This document shows, one piece after another, positions 19,424 to 27,883 of a DNA stretch of 64,000 nucleotides. The translations under genes and the position numbers were made by a program. The stretch lies in the NCBI RefSeq assembly GCF_027923905.1, contig NZ_AP026966.1, forward strand, positions 2,419,001 through 2,483,000. The letters run 5' to 3'. The stretch is from Massilia varians (GTDB lineage Bacteria; Pseudomonadota; Gammaproteobacteria; Burkholderiales; Burkholderiaceae_D). The notes beneath the pieces were generated by a model. It searched no databases and was not told where the DNA came from. It saw nothing but the letters and a program-made list of their open reading frames with translations. How positions within the stretch are numbered: the stretch's first letter is position 1; every line of letters starts with the position of its first letter.

Positions 19424-19813
19424 ATGCATACCGAAGAAGCTTACCGCTGGCGCAAGCAGGCAGTCTGGGGCCTGCTCCTGATCGTCGTCGGCACGGTCAT
19501 CCTGCTCGACCGCCTGTACTACATCGATGCCGGCGCCTGGTGGCGCTACGCGCCGCTGCTGCTGGTCGTCATCGGCATCAACCAGACCATCGGCTATCCG
19601 AGCCCGCGCGAATTCGGCAACGGCTTGTGGACGGTCTTCATCGGTCTGTGGCTGTTCGCCTGCTTCAACCACGTCTTCGGCCTGAGCTTCCGCAACAGCT
19701 GGCCGTTGTTCCTGCTGGCCTGGGGACTCAAGCTGGTGTTCGAGCCGCTGGTCGCGCGCCGCTTCGCACAGCAGACCGCCCTCAAGCATTCGGAGAACCA
19801 GCATGAAGGATAA
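19424..19813 (+). CDS. LiaI/LiaF-like membrane protein
   Basis: 129 residues from the ATG of MHTEEAYRWRKQAVWGLLLIVVG, with GGAG upstream; 40 upstream in-frame residues were removed. Four hydrophobic segments alternate with short polar loops (GLLLIVVGTVILLDR, WWRYAPLLLVVIGINQTIG, GLWTVFIGLWLFACF, WPLFLLAWGLKLV), the pattern of the DUF5668 LiaF transmembrane region. It overlaps the next gene by 11 bp and heads an operon with a second LiaF-like protein, a LytS-type kinase and a LytTR regulator. A role in sensing envelope stress is inferred. Confidence 0.8.
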   Translation: MHTEEAYRWRKQAVWGLLLIVVGTVILLDRLYYIDAGAWWRYAPLLLVVIGINQTIGYPSPREFGNGLWTVFIGLWLFACFNHVFGLSFRNSWPLFLLAWGLKLVFEPLVARRFAQQTALKHSENQHEG

Positions 19814-20513
19814 CTTCCAGTCGAAGGGCGTCACCAGCCAGGTCGTGCTGGGCCTGCTCGTGATCCTGATGGGCCTGCTGTTCCTGCTCGATAACCTCGA
19901 CCTCATCGAGATCCGCCGCGTGCTGAGCTTCTGGCCGACGGTGTTCATCGTCGCCGGGATCGTCAAACTGTTCGACACCCAGTCCCGCGGCGGTCAGCTG
20001 GCGGGCGCCGGCCTGGTCGGCCTCGGGCTCGTGATGACGCTCGACCGCATCGGCATCATCGACCTCGACATCCGCACCCTGTGGCCGCTGTTCCTGATCG
20101 GCGCCGGCGCCTTCGTCCTGTACAAGGCCCTGGACGCGCGCCGCGCCGGGCCGACGGCTTTGCTGAAGGACGACGCCGGCTCGGACAGCGACGTGGTCGA
20201 CGTGGCCGCGATCCTGGGCGGCTTCGAGCGGCGCGTCACGACCCAGAACTTCCGCGGCGGCGAGATCACGGCGGTGATGGGCGGCTGCTCGCTCGACATG
20301 CGCACCGCCTCGATCCAGGATGAAGCGACCATCAATGTGTTCGCGTTCTGGGGTGGGGTGACGCTCAAGTGTCCGCCCGACTGGACCGTCGTCCTGCAGG
20401 GAACGCCGATCATGGGCGGTTTCGAGGAAAAGACCGCAAGCCCGCCGCACAACCGGAAGCGCCTGATCGTGCGCGGCTACGCGATCATGGGCGGCGTCGA
20501 GGTACGCAACTGA
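19803..20513 (+). CDS. LiaF-like cell-wall stress protein
   Basis: 236 residues. The N-terminal half has about four membrane helices (VVLGLLVILMGLLFLLDNL, RRVLSFWPTVFIVAGIVKLF, GAGLVGLGLVMTLDRIG, LWPLFLIGAGAFVLYKAL). The C-terminal half (about 130-236) is the soluble LiaF-type beta domain: AAILGGFERRVTTQNFRGGEITAVMGGCSLDMR, NVFAFWGGVTLKCPPDW, PIMGGFEEKT. In Firmicutes LiaF inhibits the LiaS kinase; here it is next to a different, LytS-type kinase, so a similar inhibitory partner role is only an inference. Confidence 0.85.
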   Translation: MKDNFQSKGVTSQVVLGLLVILMGLLFLLDNLDLIEIRRVLSFWPTVFIVAGIVKLFDTQSRGGQLAGAGLVGLGLVMTLDRIGIIDLDIRTLWPLFLIGAGAFVLYKALDARRAGPTALLKDDAGSDSDVVDVAAILGGFERRVTTQNFRGGEITAVMGGCSLDMRTASIQDEATINVFAFWGGVTLKCPPDWTVVLQGTPIMGGFEEKTASPPHNRKRLIVRGYAIMGGVEVRN

Positions 20514-20535
20514 TGCCGCGCACGGCGGGCCCGCG

Positions 20536-21609
20536 ATGAGCGGCGAGTTCTGGGCGCGCCGCAGTATCGCGCTCTACCTGCTGGCCTGGTCGATGCTTGG
20601 CGTGCTGCTGGCGGGACTGATTGTCGCCGCCGCCGGCGCGGGCCCGGGCGCCAGCCTGCTGTTCGCGCTGCCGCTCACCTTGTTCTATGCGGTCGCCTGC
20701 GGCTTCTCCAGCTATTACCTGTGCCGCGCCTTTCCGCTGGCGCAGCGTCCATTGGTGACGGTGCTGTCGGTGTTCTTCTTCAGTGGCCTGAGCGCGGCGC
20801 TGCTGTGGTGCGCGGCGGGCAGCGCCTGGGCCGCCGTCTGCGAGGCAGTGCTGGCCGAAGGCGAAGCCCTCGCGTTCACCCGGCCGTTCGCGGCGCTGAT
20901 GCTGGGGATCGGGATGCTGCTGTACTGGATGACCGCCGTGGCCCAATTGCTGGCGCTGGAATTCGAGCGGACTCGCCGCGCCGAGACGCGCGAACTGGAG
21001 TCGCGCCTGCTGGCGCAGGACGCGGAGCTGCGCATGCTGCGCACCCAGATCGATCCACACTTCCTGTTCAACAGCCTGAACTCGATCAGCGCACTGACGG
21101 CGATCGACCCGGGCCGGGCGCGCGACATGACCCTGCAACTGGCGGGCTTCTTCCGCCAGACGCTGGGACTGGAAGCGCAACGCAAGCTGCGCCTGGGCGA
21201 AGAACTGGCGCTGGTCGAGCGCTTCCTGGCAATCGAAGGGGTGCGCTTCGGCCCGCGTCTGCGCTTCGCGCTCAGCGTGGGCGAGGGCGCGCAGGACTGC
21301 CTGCTGCCGCCGATGATCCTGCAGCCGCTGGTGGAGAATGCGGTCAAGCACGGGATCGGCGCTCTGCTCGAAGGCGGTAGCATACGGGTGATCGCGCGGC
21401 AGGCCGGTTCGCTGCTGCGCATCGCGGTGGAGAACGATGTCGACCCGGTGGACGCCGGCGCGGCGCAGGCCGGCAAGGGCATCGGCCTGGTGAACGTGCG
21501 CCAGCGCCTGGCGGCGGCCTATGGCAGGGAAGCCAGCGTGCACTGGGCGCGCGAGGACAATCTATTCCGGGTGGAGCTGGTGCTGCCCGTGCAGACGAAG
21601 GAGAAGTAA
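20536..21609 (+). CDS. LytS/AlgZ-type sensor histidine kinase
   Basis: 357 residues. Four membrane helices occupy about 10-145 with almost no periplasmic domain, then the His_kinase (LytS-type) phosphoacceptor box QIDPHFLFNSLNSI with H175, and an ATPase domain with PLVENAVKHGI (N box) and GKGIGLVNVRQRL (G box). It should phosphorylate the LytTR regulator whose ATG lies 4 bp after its stop. With no extracellular sensor domain, the signal probably comes through the membrane or from the two LiaF-like proteins encoded upstream. Confidence 0.9.
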   Translation: MSGEFWARRSIALYLLAWSMLGVLLAGLIVAAAGAGPGASLLFALPLTLFYAVACGFSSYYLCRAFPLAQRPLVTVLSVFFFSGLSAALLWCAAGSAWAAVCEAVLAEGEALAFTRPFAALMLGIGMLLYWMTAVAQLLALEFERTRRAETRELESRLLAQDAELRMLRTQIDPHFLFNSLNSISALTAIDPGRARDMTLQLAGFFRQTLGLEAQRKLRLGEELALVERFLAIEGVRFGPRLRFALSVGEGAQDCLLPPMILQPLVENAVKHGIGALLEGGSIRVIARQAGSLLRIAVENDVDPVDAGAAQAGKGIGLVNVRQRLAAAYGREASVHWAREDNLFRVELVLPVQTKEK

Positions 21610-21612
21610 GCG

Positions 21613-22341
21613 ATGCGAGTACTGATCGTCGACGACGAACACCTGGCGCGCGCGCTGCTACGCGAATACCTGGCCGGCCACCCGGACATCGAGCTGGTGG
21701 GCGAATGCGCGAATGGCTTCGAGGCCGTCAAGGCCATCGGCGAGCTCGACCCGGAGCTGGTCTTCCTCGACATCCAGATGCCCAAGCTGGACGGCTTCGA
21801 AGTGGTGGAACTGGCCGGACGCAAGCCGCACTATATCTTCGCCACCGCCTACGACCAGTACGCGCTGAAGGCCTTCGAGGTGCACGCCATCGACTACCTG
21901 CTCAAGCCCTTCAGCCGCGAGCGCCTGGCGCAGGCGCTGGACCACGCGCGCAGCCGCCGGCCGCAGCCGCAGCAGATGCAGGCGGTGGTGCAGGATGCGG
22001 CCCGGCGGCGCGGCTACCTCGAGCGGGTCCTGATCAAGGATGGGGCGCGGGTGCACGTGGTCCCCAGCGCCAGCATCGACTACATCGAAGCGCAGGACGA
22101 CTACGTGCAGGTGACGGCGGCCGGCAAATCCTGGCTGAAGAACCAGCGCCTGTCCGAGCTCGAAGCCCAGCTCGACCCCCAGGTGTTCGTGCGCATCCAC
22201 CGCTCCTGGATCGCCAACCTGGGCTCGATCGCGCGCATCGAGCCGGCCAGCAAGGACAGCCATTGCGCCGTGCTGAAGGACGGGACCAGGCTGCCGATCA
22301 GCCGCAGCGGCTACCAGAAGCTGCGCGAGATGATGCGCTAG
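21613..22341 (+). CDS. LytTR-family response regulator
   Basis: 242 residues. Receiver domain 1-120 with acidic pair D7-D8 (IVDDEH) and phosphoacceptor D53 in LVFLDIQMP. A LytTR DNA-binding domain covers about 140-240 (VHVVPSASIDYIEAQDDYVQVTAAGKSWL, FVRIHRSWIANL). Partner of the kinase just upstream. Its last 44 bp overlap the 3' end of the helicase gene on the other strand. The target promoters are not evident in this window. Confidence 0.92.
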   Translation: MRVLIVDDEHLARALLREYLAGHPDIELVGECANGFEAVKAIGELDPELVFLDIQMPKLDGFEVVELAGRKPHYIFATAYDQYALKAFEVHAIDYLLKPFSRERLAQALDHARSRRPQPQQMQAVVQDAARRRGYLERVLIKDGARVHVVPSASIDYIEAQDDYVQVTAAGKSWLKNQRLSELEAQLDPQVFVRIHRSWIANLGSIARIEPASKDSHCAVLKDGTRLPISRSGYQKLREMMR

Positions 22342-24595
22342 GGACGGCGTCCACGTCCCACCAGGCGGGCAACAGGGCGCGCACCTCCGGCCGTCCGAAG
22401 CGGTCGTCGATCAGCCACACGACGCCGCGGTCGGTCTCGGTGCGGATCACGCGCCCCGCGGCCTGCACCACCTTCTGCATGCCGGGATACAGATAGGTGT
22501 AGTCGTAGCCGGCTCCGAACATCGCCTGCATCCGCGCGCGCAGCTGCTCGTTGACCGGGTTCACCTGCGGCAGGCCGAGCGTGGCCACGAATGCCCCGAT
22601 CAGGCGTTCGCCCGGCAGGTCGATGCCCTCGCCGAAAGAGCCGCCCAGCACCGCGAAGCCGACCCCGCGCCCACCGGGCGTGAAGTGCTCGAGGAAGGCA
22701 GCCCGTTCCGGCTCGCTCATGCGGCGCTCCTGGCGCCAGGCCGGGACTTCCGGATGGCGCGTCTGAAGCTGCTCCAGCACCTGTTCCAGGTAATCGAAGC
22801 TGCTGAAGAAGGCCAGGTAATTGCCGGGACGCTCGGCGTACTGGCGCGCGACCAGGTCCGCGATCGGCCCCAGCGAGGCGGCGCGGTGCTGGTAGCGGGT
22901 CGAGATGCCGGTGGCGACGTGGACGGCGAGCTGGCTGGCCGAGAACGGCGAGGCGACGTCGGCCCAGGCGGTGTCCGGCGGCATGCCGAGCAGGTCGCAG
23001 AAATAGTGCCAGGGACTGAGGGTGGCCGAGAACAGCGTCACCGAATGCGCCAGCGCGAAGCGCGGCGCCAGGAAGGGCGCCGGCACCACGTTGCGGATGC
23101 TGATGCTGGAATCCCTGGGGCCGGCGCGGACCAGGTCGCACAGCGAATGCTCGCCGAAGGATTCGGCCAGGCGCAGGAAGGCCAGGGCGTCGAAATGGAA
23201 GCGCTGCAGTTCCGGGTCGAGCGGACCGGGCACCTCCACCAGGAAGTCGTTCACGGCGCTGGTGGCGTTCTGCAGCGCGTCGAGCAGCTTGGCCGGCACC
23301 TCGGGCAGGACCTGGTAGGGCGCGACGGGCAGCGGCGCTTCCTTGTCGACGCCGCTCCAGGCGCGGCCCACCCGTTCCAGGGCTTTCTTGACCACCCCGG
23401 GCGCGTTGGCGCGCGCGGCGCGCAGCTGGCCGCGCTCCAGTTCCACGCTGTACATCGCGCGCGCGCGCGACACCATGTTGTGGGCTTCGTCGACCAGCAC
23501 GCTGGTGTTCCAGCCCCGCTCGAGCGCCAGCGCGTAGAGCATGGCGCTGCCGTCGAAATAATAGTTGTAGTCGCCGACCACCATGTCGGCCCAGCGCGCC
23601 ATTTCGCTGCCCAGGTAATACGGGCAGACCTCATGCGCCAGGCCCACCTCGCGCAGGGCGTCGCGGTCCAGCAGGGCCACCTGCGCGGCGGCCGCCCGGG
23701 CGGCCGGCAGGCGGTCGTAGAAGCCCTTCGCCAGCGGGCAGGCGTCGCCCTGGCAGGCCTTGTCCGGGTGTTCGCAGGTCTTGTCGCGCGCCGTCAGCTC
23801 GAGCACGCGCAGCGGCACGGCGGCGCCGGCGCCGAGGCTGGCGGCGGCATCGAGGGCAAGGCGCCGGCCCGGGGTCTTGGCCGCCAGGAAGAAGACCTTG
23901 TCCAGGCCCTGTTGCGGCATCGCCCGCAGGACCGGGAACAGGCTGCCGACGGTCTTGCCGATGCCGGTCGGGGCCTGCGCCAGCAGGCAGCGCCCGCTGA
24001 TGTTGGCGCGGTAGACGTCTTCCGCCAGCTGGCGCTGGCCGGGACGGAATTCCGCATGCGGGAAGCGCAGCGCGCCCAGTGCCGCGTCGCGCGCCGCGCG
24101 GTGCGCCGCTTCGCTGGCCGCCCAGCTCGAAAACCGTTCGCACAGCTGGCCGAACAGGGCGGCAAGCTCCTGCGCTTCCTGGGTTTCGCGCAGCACGGTT
24201 TCCCGGCCGCTGCCGATGTCGTAGTAGACCAGGGCCAGGTTGACGCGCTCCAGGCCGAGCTGCCGGCACAGCAGGTGGCCGTAGACCCGCACCTGCGCCC
24301 AGTGCAGGTGACGGTGGTTGTCGGGAATGGCGTCGAACTTGCCGCGGTGGGTCTTGATCTCTTCGATCAGGTTCTGGTCCGGGTCATAGCCGTCGGCGCG
24401 CCCGCGCACCTGCAGCTCGCCCCAGCTTCCTTCGAGCGCTACCTCGGTGCGGTAGTTGGGGCCGCGCCGGCCTGTGACCACCGCATGGCCATTGATGCCT
24501 TCCTGGGCGGTGGGCGAGGGGGTGAAGCGCAGGTCGAGGTCTCCCTGCTTGGCGGTGAACTCGCACAGGGCGCGTACCGCGACAGCGTAGCTCAA
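22298..24595 (-). CDS. XPD/DinG-like helicase with N-terminal PD-(D/E)XK nuclease domain
   Basis: About 765 residues. I place the start at a TTG (24595) that overlaps the fan1 stop and has GGAG 8 bases upstream; no ATG fits, and the longer upstream frame is antisense-like shadow. Residues 60-125 look like a RecB/Cas4-type nuclease: D68, E79-x-K81 and Q101-V-R-V-Y105. The rest is a DEAD_2 helicase: APTGIGKT (Walker A), VLVDEAHNM (DEAH box), four cysteines near CEHPDKACQGDAC...CPYY that could hold an iron-sulphur cluster, and AAGRVIRTETDRG (motif VI). It probably unwinds branched or damaged DNA together with FAN1. Its 3' end overlaps the regulator gene by 44 bp. Confidence 0.85.
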   Translation of the reverse strand: MSYAVAVRALCEFTAKQGDLDLRFTPSPTAQEGINGHAVVTGRRGPNYRTEVALEGSWGELQVRGRADGYDPDQNLIEEIKTHRGKFDAIPDNHRHLHWAQVRVYGHLLCRQLGLERVNLALVYYDIGSGRETVLRETQEAQELAALFGQLCERFSSWAASEAAHRAARDAALGALRFPHAEFRPGQRQLAEDVYRANISGRCLLAQAPTGIGKTVGSLFPVLRAMPQQGLDKVFFLAAKTPGRRLALDAAASLGAGAAVPLRVLELTARDKTCEHPDKACQGDACPLAKGFYDRLPAARAAAAQVALLDRDALREVGLAHEVCPYYLGSEMARWADMVVGDYNYYFDGSAMLYALALERGWNTSVLVDEAHNMVSRARAMYSVELERGQLRAARANAPGVVKKALERVGRAWSGVDKEAPLPVAPYQVLPEVPAKLLDALQNATSAVNDFLVEVPGPLDPELQRFHFDALAFLRLAESFGEHSLCDLVRAGPRDSSISIRNVVPAPFLAPRFALAHSVTLFSATLSPWHYFCDLLGMPPDTAWADVASPFSASQLAVHVATGISTRYQHRAASLGPIADLVARQYAERPGNYLAFFSSFDYLEQVLEQLQTRHPEVPAWRQERRMSEPERAAFLEHFTPGGRGVGFAVLGGSFGEGIDLPGERLIGAFVATLGLPQVNPVNEQLRARMQAMFGAGYDYTYLYPGMQKVVQAAGRVIRTETDRGVVWLIDDRFGRPEVRALLPAWWDVDAVPSASSRAASGSRCG

Positions 24596-26235
24596 GCGGC
24601 CTGCTCCCACTGGAGGTAGCACACCGATACCGGCATCCCGTGCACCGAACAGTAGTCGATCCAGCGCAGCTGGTTGTCCTGCAGGCGGTCGCCCGGACCC
24701 TTCACCTCGATCATGGTGTAGCGGTTTTCTGCCGGCCAGAACTGGATCAGGTCGGGAAAGCCCGTGTGGTTGGCGCGCACGTCGGCCAGGATCCGTTCGC
24801 ACCATTTGCGCAGGTGCTGCGGCGGGATGCAGGCCAGCGCCAGCTCCAGCAGTTCCTCGCTGAGTGCGCCCCAGTAGACGAAAGGCGAGGCGATGCCCGC
24901 TTTTTCGCGGTAGTGGGCGCGGATGGTGTCGCGGTAGCTGCCGTCGTCCAGGCGGGCCAGGCAGGCATCGAACTCGGCCTTGCGGCGCAGGTGGAAGTCC
25001 GGACTGTGCAGGTCGGCCGGGCCGCGGTGGAAGGGGTGGAAGAAGGCGCCGGGAATGGCGGCGAAGATCGCCGGCCAGCACAGCAGGCCGAACAGCGAGT
25101 TGGCCAGCGCGTTCTCGACGTAGAACACGGGCGCCGTTTCGCTTGCCAGGTGGTCGCGCACCACGCCTTCGACCCAGCGCTCTTCCACCGGCATGGGCAG
25201 GGACAGGTCGAGGCGCTGGACGACCGGCTTGCGGGCCGGCAGCCGGGCATGGCCGAGGCGGCGCGCCAGGCGCGGCCCGATGCGCATCAATTGCTGGCGC
25301 TCGGCCTCGCTTTCCGGCGCGGCCTGGGCGGCCTGGAACAGGGCATAGGCATCCTCGAAGCGCTCGTGCTTTTCCAGCACCCGGATCGCGCGCCCGCGCG
25401 CACCGAGAAAGCGGCAGCGCGCATAGACGGCATAGGCCTGATCCCAGTCCTTGAGCTTCTCGAAACCCTGGCCGATCTGGAACATCAGCTTTTCGCGCCG
25501 GCTCACCAGCCAGTCGTTGTCGAAGACGTGGCCGGGCAGGTCGCGCAGCACCTCGTCCGGCGGCTCGCCGGCATGGAAGCGCTCCCTGCAGGCGTGCAGG
25601 AGGATGTAGTGCTCGACGTCGGCGCGCGAGCGGAACCCGCGCGACGCCTGCGAGATCTCGACCTGCTCGAAGCGGAACATGCCGAGGTCGGACAGCACGA
25701 ATTCGGTCCAGTCCTGGGTCAGGTTGCCGAAGAAGATCAGGCGCAGCCGGTCGCACAGCGGCTTGACCCCGATGCGCAGCGCGAGATCGTCGCAATCGCG
25801 GTACCACGCGGAGAACGCCCGGCTGTCGGGGAATTCCTCGCGCAGCGCAGCCAGCTGCTCGCCCTTGCGCGCGTTTTTTTGCCGCAGCTGCGCACCGAAG
25901 GCCGCGGCGATCTCGGGCTTGGACAGCAGATCGAACAGCTCGTCGAGCGAGATGACCGGATCGGCTTCGACCCAGCCGGTGGCGAGCAGCGCGCGCGCCG
26001 CCTCGACCGGGCAGCCGATCTCGGCATACACCAGCTTACTGGCGCGGAACAAATTCCCCTTGCGCATGACCATGCGCACAAACAGGGCGCGCGCAGGATG
26101 GGGCAGCGTGGGAAAGGCGGCAAGAAAGGCGAGCTCGTCGTCGTCCAGGAGGTCGCGATAGCGCTCGCCGATCCAGTCGAGGACGCGCTGGAAATTATCC
26201 AGATAATAAAATTCGTTTTCCAGAACCCTGATCAT
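24592..26235 (-). CDS. fan1: FAN1-type VRR-NUC structure-specific nuclease
   Basis: 547 residues, close to the usual length of bacterial FAN1. The C-terminal VRR-NUC active site is visible: GFPDLIQFW with D495, then MIEVKGPGDRLQDNQLRWID with E510 and K512. An N-terminal region and a middle helical region with TPR-like repeats (KLKDWDQAYAVYARCRFLGARGRAIRVLEKHERFEDAYALF) precede it. FAN1 enzymes cut 5' flaps and unhook interstrand crosslinks. The stop overlaps the TTG start of the helicase, so the two are co-translated. Its ATG is only 12 bases from the 3' end of a group II intron, which therefore sits in its leader. Confidence 0.9.
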   Translation of the reverse strand: MIRVLENEFYYLDNFQRVLDWIGERYRDLLDDDELAFLAAFPTLPHPARALFVRMVMRKGNLFRASKLVYAEIGCPVEAARALLATGWVEADPVISLDELFDLLSKPEIAAAFGAQLRQKNARKGEQLAALREEFPDSRAFSAWYRDCDDLALRIGVKPLCDRLRLIFFGNLTQDWTEFVLSDLGMFRFEQVEISQASRGFRSRADVEHYILLHACRERFHAGEPPDEVLRDLPGHVFDNDWLVSRREKLMFQIGQGFEKLKDWDQAYAVYARCRFLGARGRAIRVLEKHERFEDAYALFQAAQAAPESEAERQQLMRIGPRLARRLGHARLPARKPVVQRLDLSLPMPVEERWVEGVVRDHLASETAPVFYVENALANSLFGLLCWPAIFAAIPGAFFHPFHRGPADLHSPDFHLRRKAEFDACLARLDDGSYRDTIRAHYREKAGIASPFVYWGALSEELLELALACIPPQHLRKWCERILADVRANHTGFPDLIQFWPAENRYTMIEVKGPGDRLQDNQLRWIDYCSVHGMPVSVCYLQWEQAA

Positions 26236-26290
26236 CTCATGACGCCATAGTCGGGTAGCAGAGCTGTGTTCCCACAGCTCCGCCCCCTAA

Positions 26291-26324
26291 GAACCGTACG
26301 GGCCAGTTTCCCGGCATACGGCTC
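26291..26324 (-). ncRNA. Group II intron domain V
   Basis: 34 bases, reading GAGCCGTATG on the minus strand at the 5' side, a GAAA tetraloop, and CGTACGGTTC at the 3' side. The AGC catalytic triad near the base of the lower stem and the two-base bulge region look intact, so the ribozyme core itself need not be dead. Confidence 0.85.
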
Positions 26325-26647
26325 AAGTTTCTACAAAGGCCCGTTTTACCGGACCCGGTTTCTCTAACTTGATTCCTTGGCTATACACCTGTTTGTGGCA
26401 GGTTTCATGCAACAGAACCTCGTTGGATGGTATCTCTTTGCCGCCCTTGCAACGCTCAATGAGGTGATGCACATGTATATCACCTATTTCCAGCAATTGG
26501 TGACATACAAGGCATTGCCCATGTTGAGACATCCATAGGTCAGCTATTCTTTTTCTTGGGTTGATTGTTTCATGCGCCAAACTGCACGCTTTTCAAAATA
26601 CTCTTCCCACGCAGGATCATAGGGATTCGCATCCGATTTGATCTTTT

Positions 26648-27883
26648 GGGCACCTCGAATAACCCTTGATTTTGCCGCCATCAGCGGGCCGAGCGTTTGA
26701 GTGTGGCCGGAAATGCGCGAGCGACGCCGTTTCTCGGCCTGTTTTTCAGGCTGCGGTGCTCGATTTCAGTGGTCCGGACGGACCCTGGGCGTCAGAACGC
26801 CTCGATCCGGGCCTCCTTCAAATAGACGAGGCGCTGTAAGTTGTATACAGCTACCTTCCAGCTCAGGTGCAGCGTGGCGCGCGCCAGGCCGATCGAACGC
26901 AAGGCCTTGCCACCCATCTGCGCCAGGGCGGCGAAGACATGCTCGACGCGGGCGCGGGTCTTGGCGATGCGGCGGTTGCGGCGCTCCTGGGTCTCCGAGA
27001 TCGGCTTGTCTTTGCTGCCCTTGCGCTGAATCTGCATGCGCCAGCCTTGCTTGCTCAGCCTCGCTTCACGCTCGCCATCGACATAGCCCTTGTCAGCCAG
27101 GATGTTCCGATTTGTGTTGGCAGGGTCGAGCACTTCCTCGAAATGCGTGGTGTCGTGTTCGCTGGCCGTGCTCACTTTGATCTTGCGTACCAGCTTGTAG
27201 CGCTTGTCGGCGTTGGCCGAGACCTTGTAGCCGAAATAGGACTTGCCGTGCTTTTTCGTCCAGCGCGCGTCCGTATCTTTCTGGCGCCGTTTGGCTGGCT
27301 TCCAGTCGGCCGGCATCGCGCCTTCGCTGACCAGGGCTTTCTCTTCCTTGCTCAGCGACTGCCTGGGCGCCTGCACGATGCTCGCGTCGATCATTTGGCC
27401 GCCGCGAGCAATGTAGCCGTGCATGGACAACTGGCGATTGACCGCATCGAAAATGCTCTCGCTGGCGCCGGCTTGGATCAGGCGCTCCTTGAAAGTCCAG
27501 ATCGTCGTTCGGTCCGGGATCTGGCTGCTGGCGCGCAGTCCGACGAAACGCTGAAAGCTCAGGCGATCAAGCAGCTGGAATTCCATCTGCTCATCGCTCA
27601 AGTTGAACAACTGCTGGATCAGCAGCACGCGCACCATCAGTTCGGTGGGGAACGGTGGACGGCCGCCGCGTTCGCGGCTGGGACGCGGTGCCGCACGATC
27701 GACTTCGGCGGCAAGGGCAACGAAGTCGACATGCTGCTCCAACACCCGCAGCGCATCGCCAAGCTTGTTCAGCTTGGCTTCGCGCTCCTGGTCGGCAAAC
27801 AAACTGGTCTTGATCATGAAAATTTACGTCAGGTTCGAGGCGACAGCATCATGACAGATTCGGGAGGGTTTTTCGAGGTGCCC
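26648..27883 (-). mobile_element. IS5-family insertion sequence
   Basis: 1236 bp bounded by 18-bp terminal inverted repeats GGGCACCTCGAAWAACCC that differ at one base (26648-26665 and 27866-27883). Both sides are flanked by TTTT (26644-26647 and 27884-27887), a likely 4-bp target duplication. It carries one transposase gene. It is inserted in the intron maturase gene, so it arrived later than the intron. Confidence 0.88.
26792..27817 (-). CDS. IS5-family DDE transposase
   Basis: 341 residues. N-terminal domain MIKTSLFADQEREAKLNKLGDAL and RPPFPTELMVRVLLIQQLFNLSDEQ are typical of IS5 transposases. The DDE residues are in MIDASIVQAPRQ (first D), ILADKGYVDG (second D) and RIAKTRARVEHVFA (the Y/R-x-x-x-E region). 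No frameshift or internal stop is seen, so it may be active. It reads in the same direction as the intron and fan1. Confidence 0.92.
   Translation of the reverse strand: MIKTSLFADQEREAKLNKLGDALRVLEQHVDFVALAAEVDRAAPRPSRERGGRPPFPTELMVRVLLIQQLFNLSDEQMEFQLLDRLSFQRFVGLRASSQIPDRTTIWTFKERLIQAGASESIFDAVNRQLSMHGYIARGGQMIDASIVQAPRQSLSKEEKALVSEGAMPADWKPAKRRQKDTDARWTKKHGKSYFGYKVSANADKRYKLVRKIKVSTASEHDTTHFEEVLDPANTNRNILADKGYVDGEREARLSKQGWRMQIQRKGSKDKPISETQERRNRRIAKTRARVEHVFAALAQMGGKALRSIGLARATLHLSWKVAVYNLQRLVYLKEARIEAF

Noticed and set aside
24596..25807. Upstream extension of the helicase frame to 1169 codons
   Set aside because: It lies in another frame of fan1, is Arg/Pro/Ala-rich shadow, and the coupled TTG start at the fan1 stop fits better.
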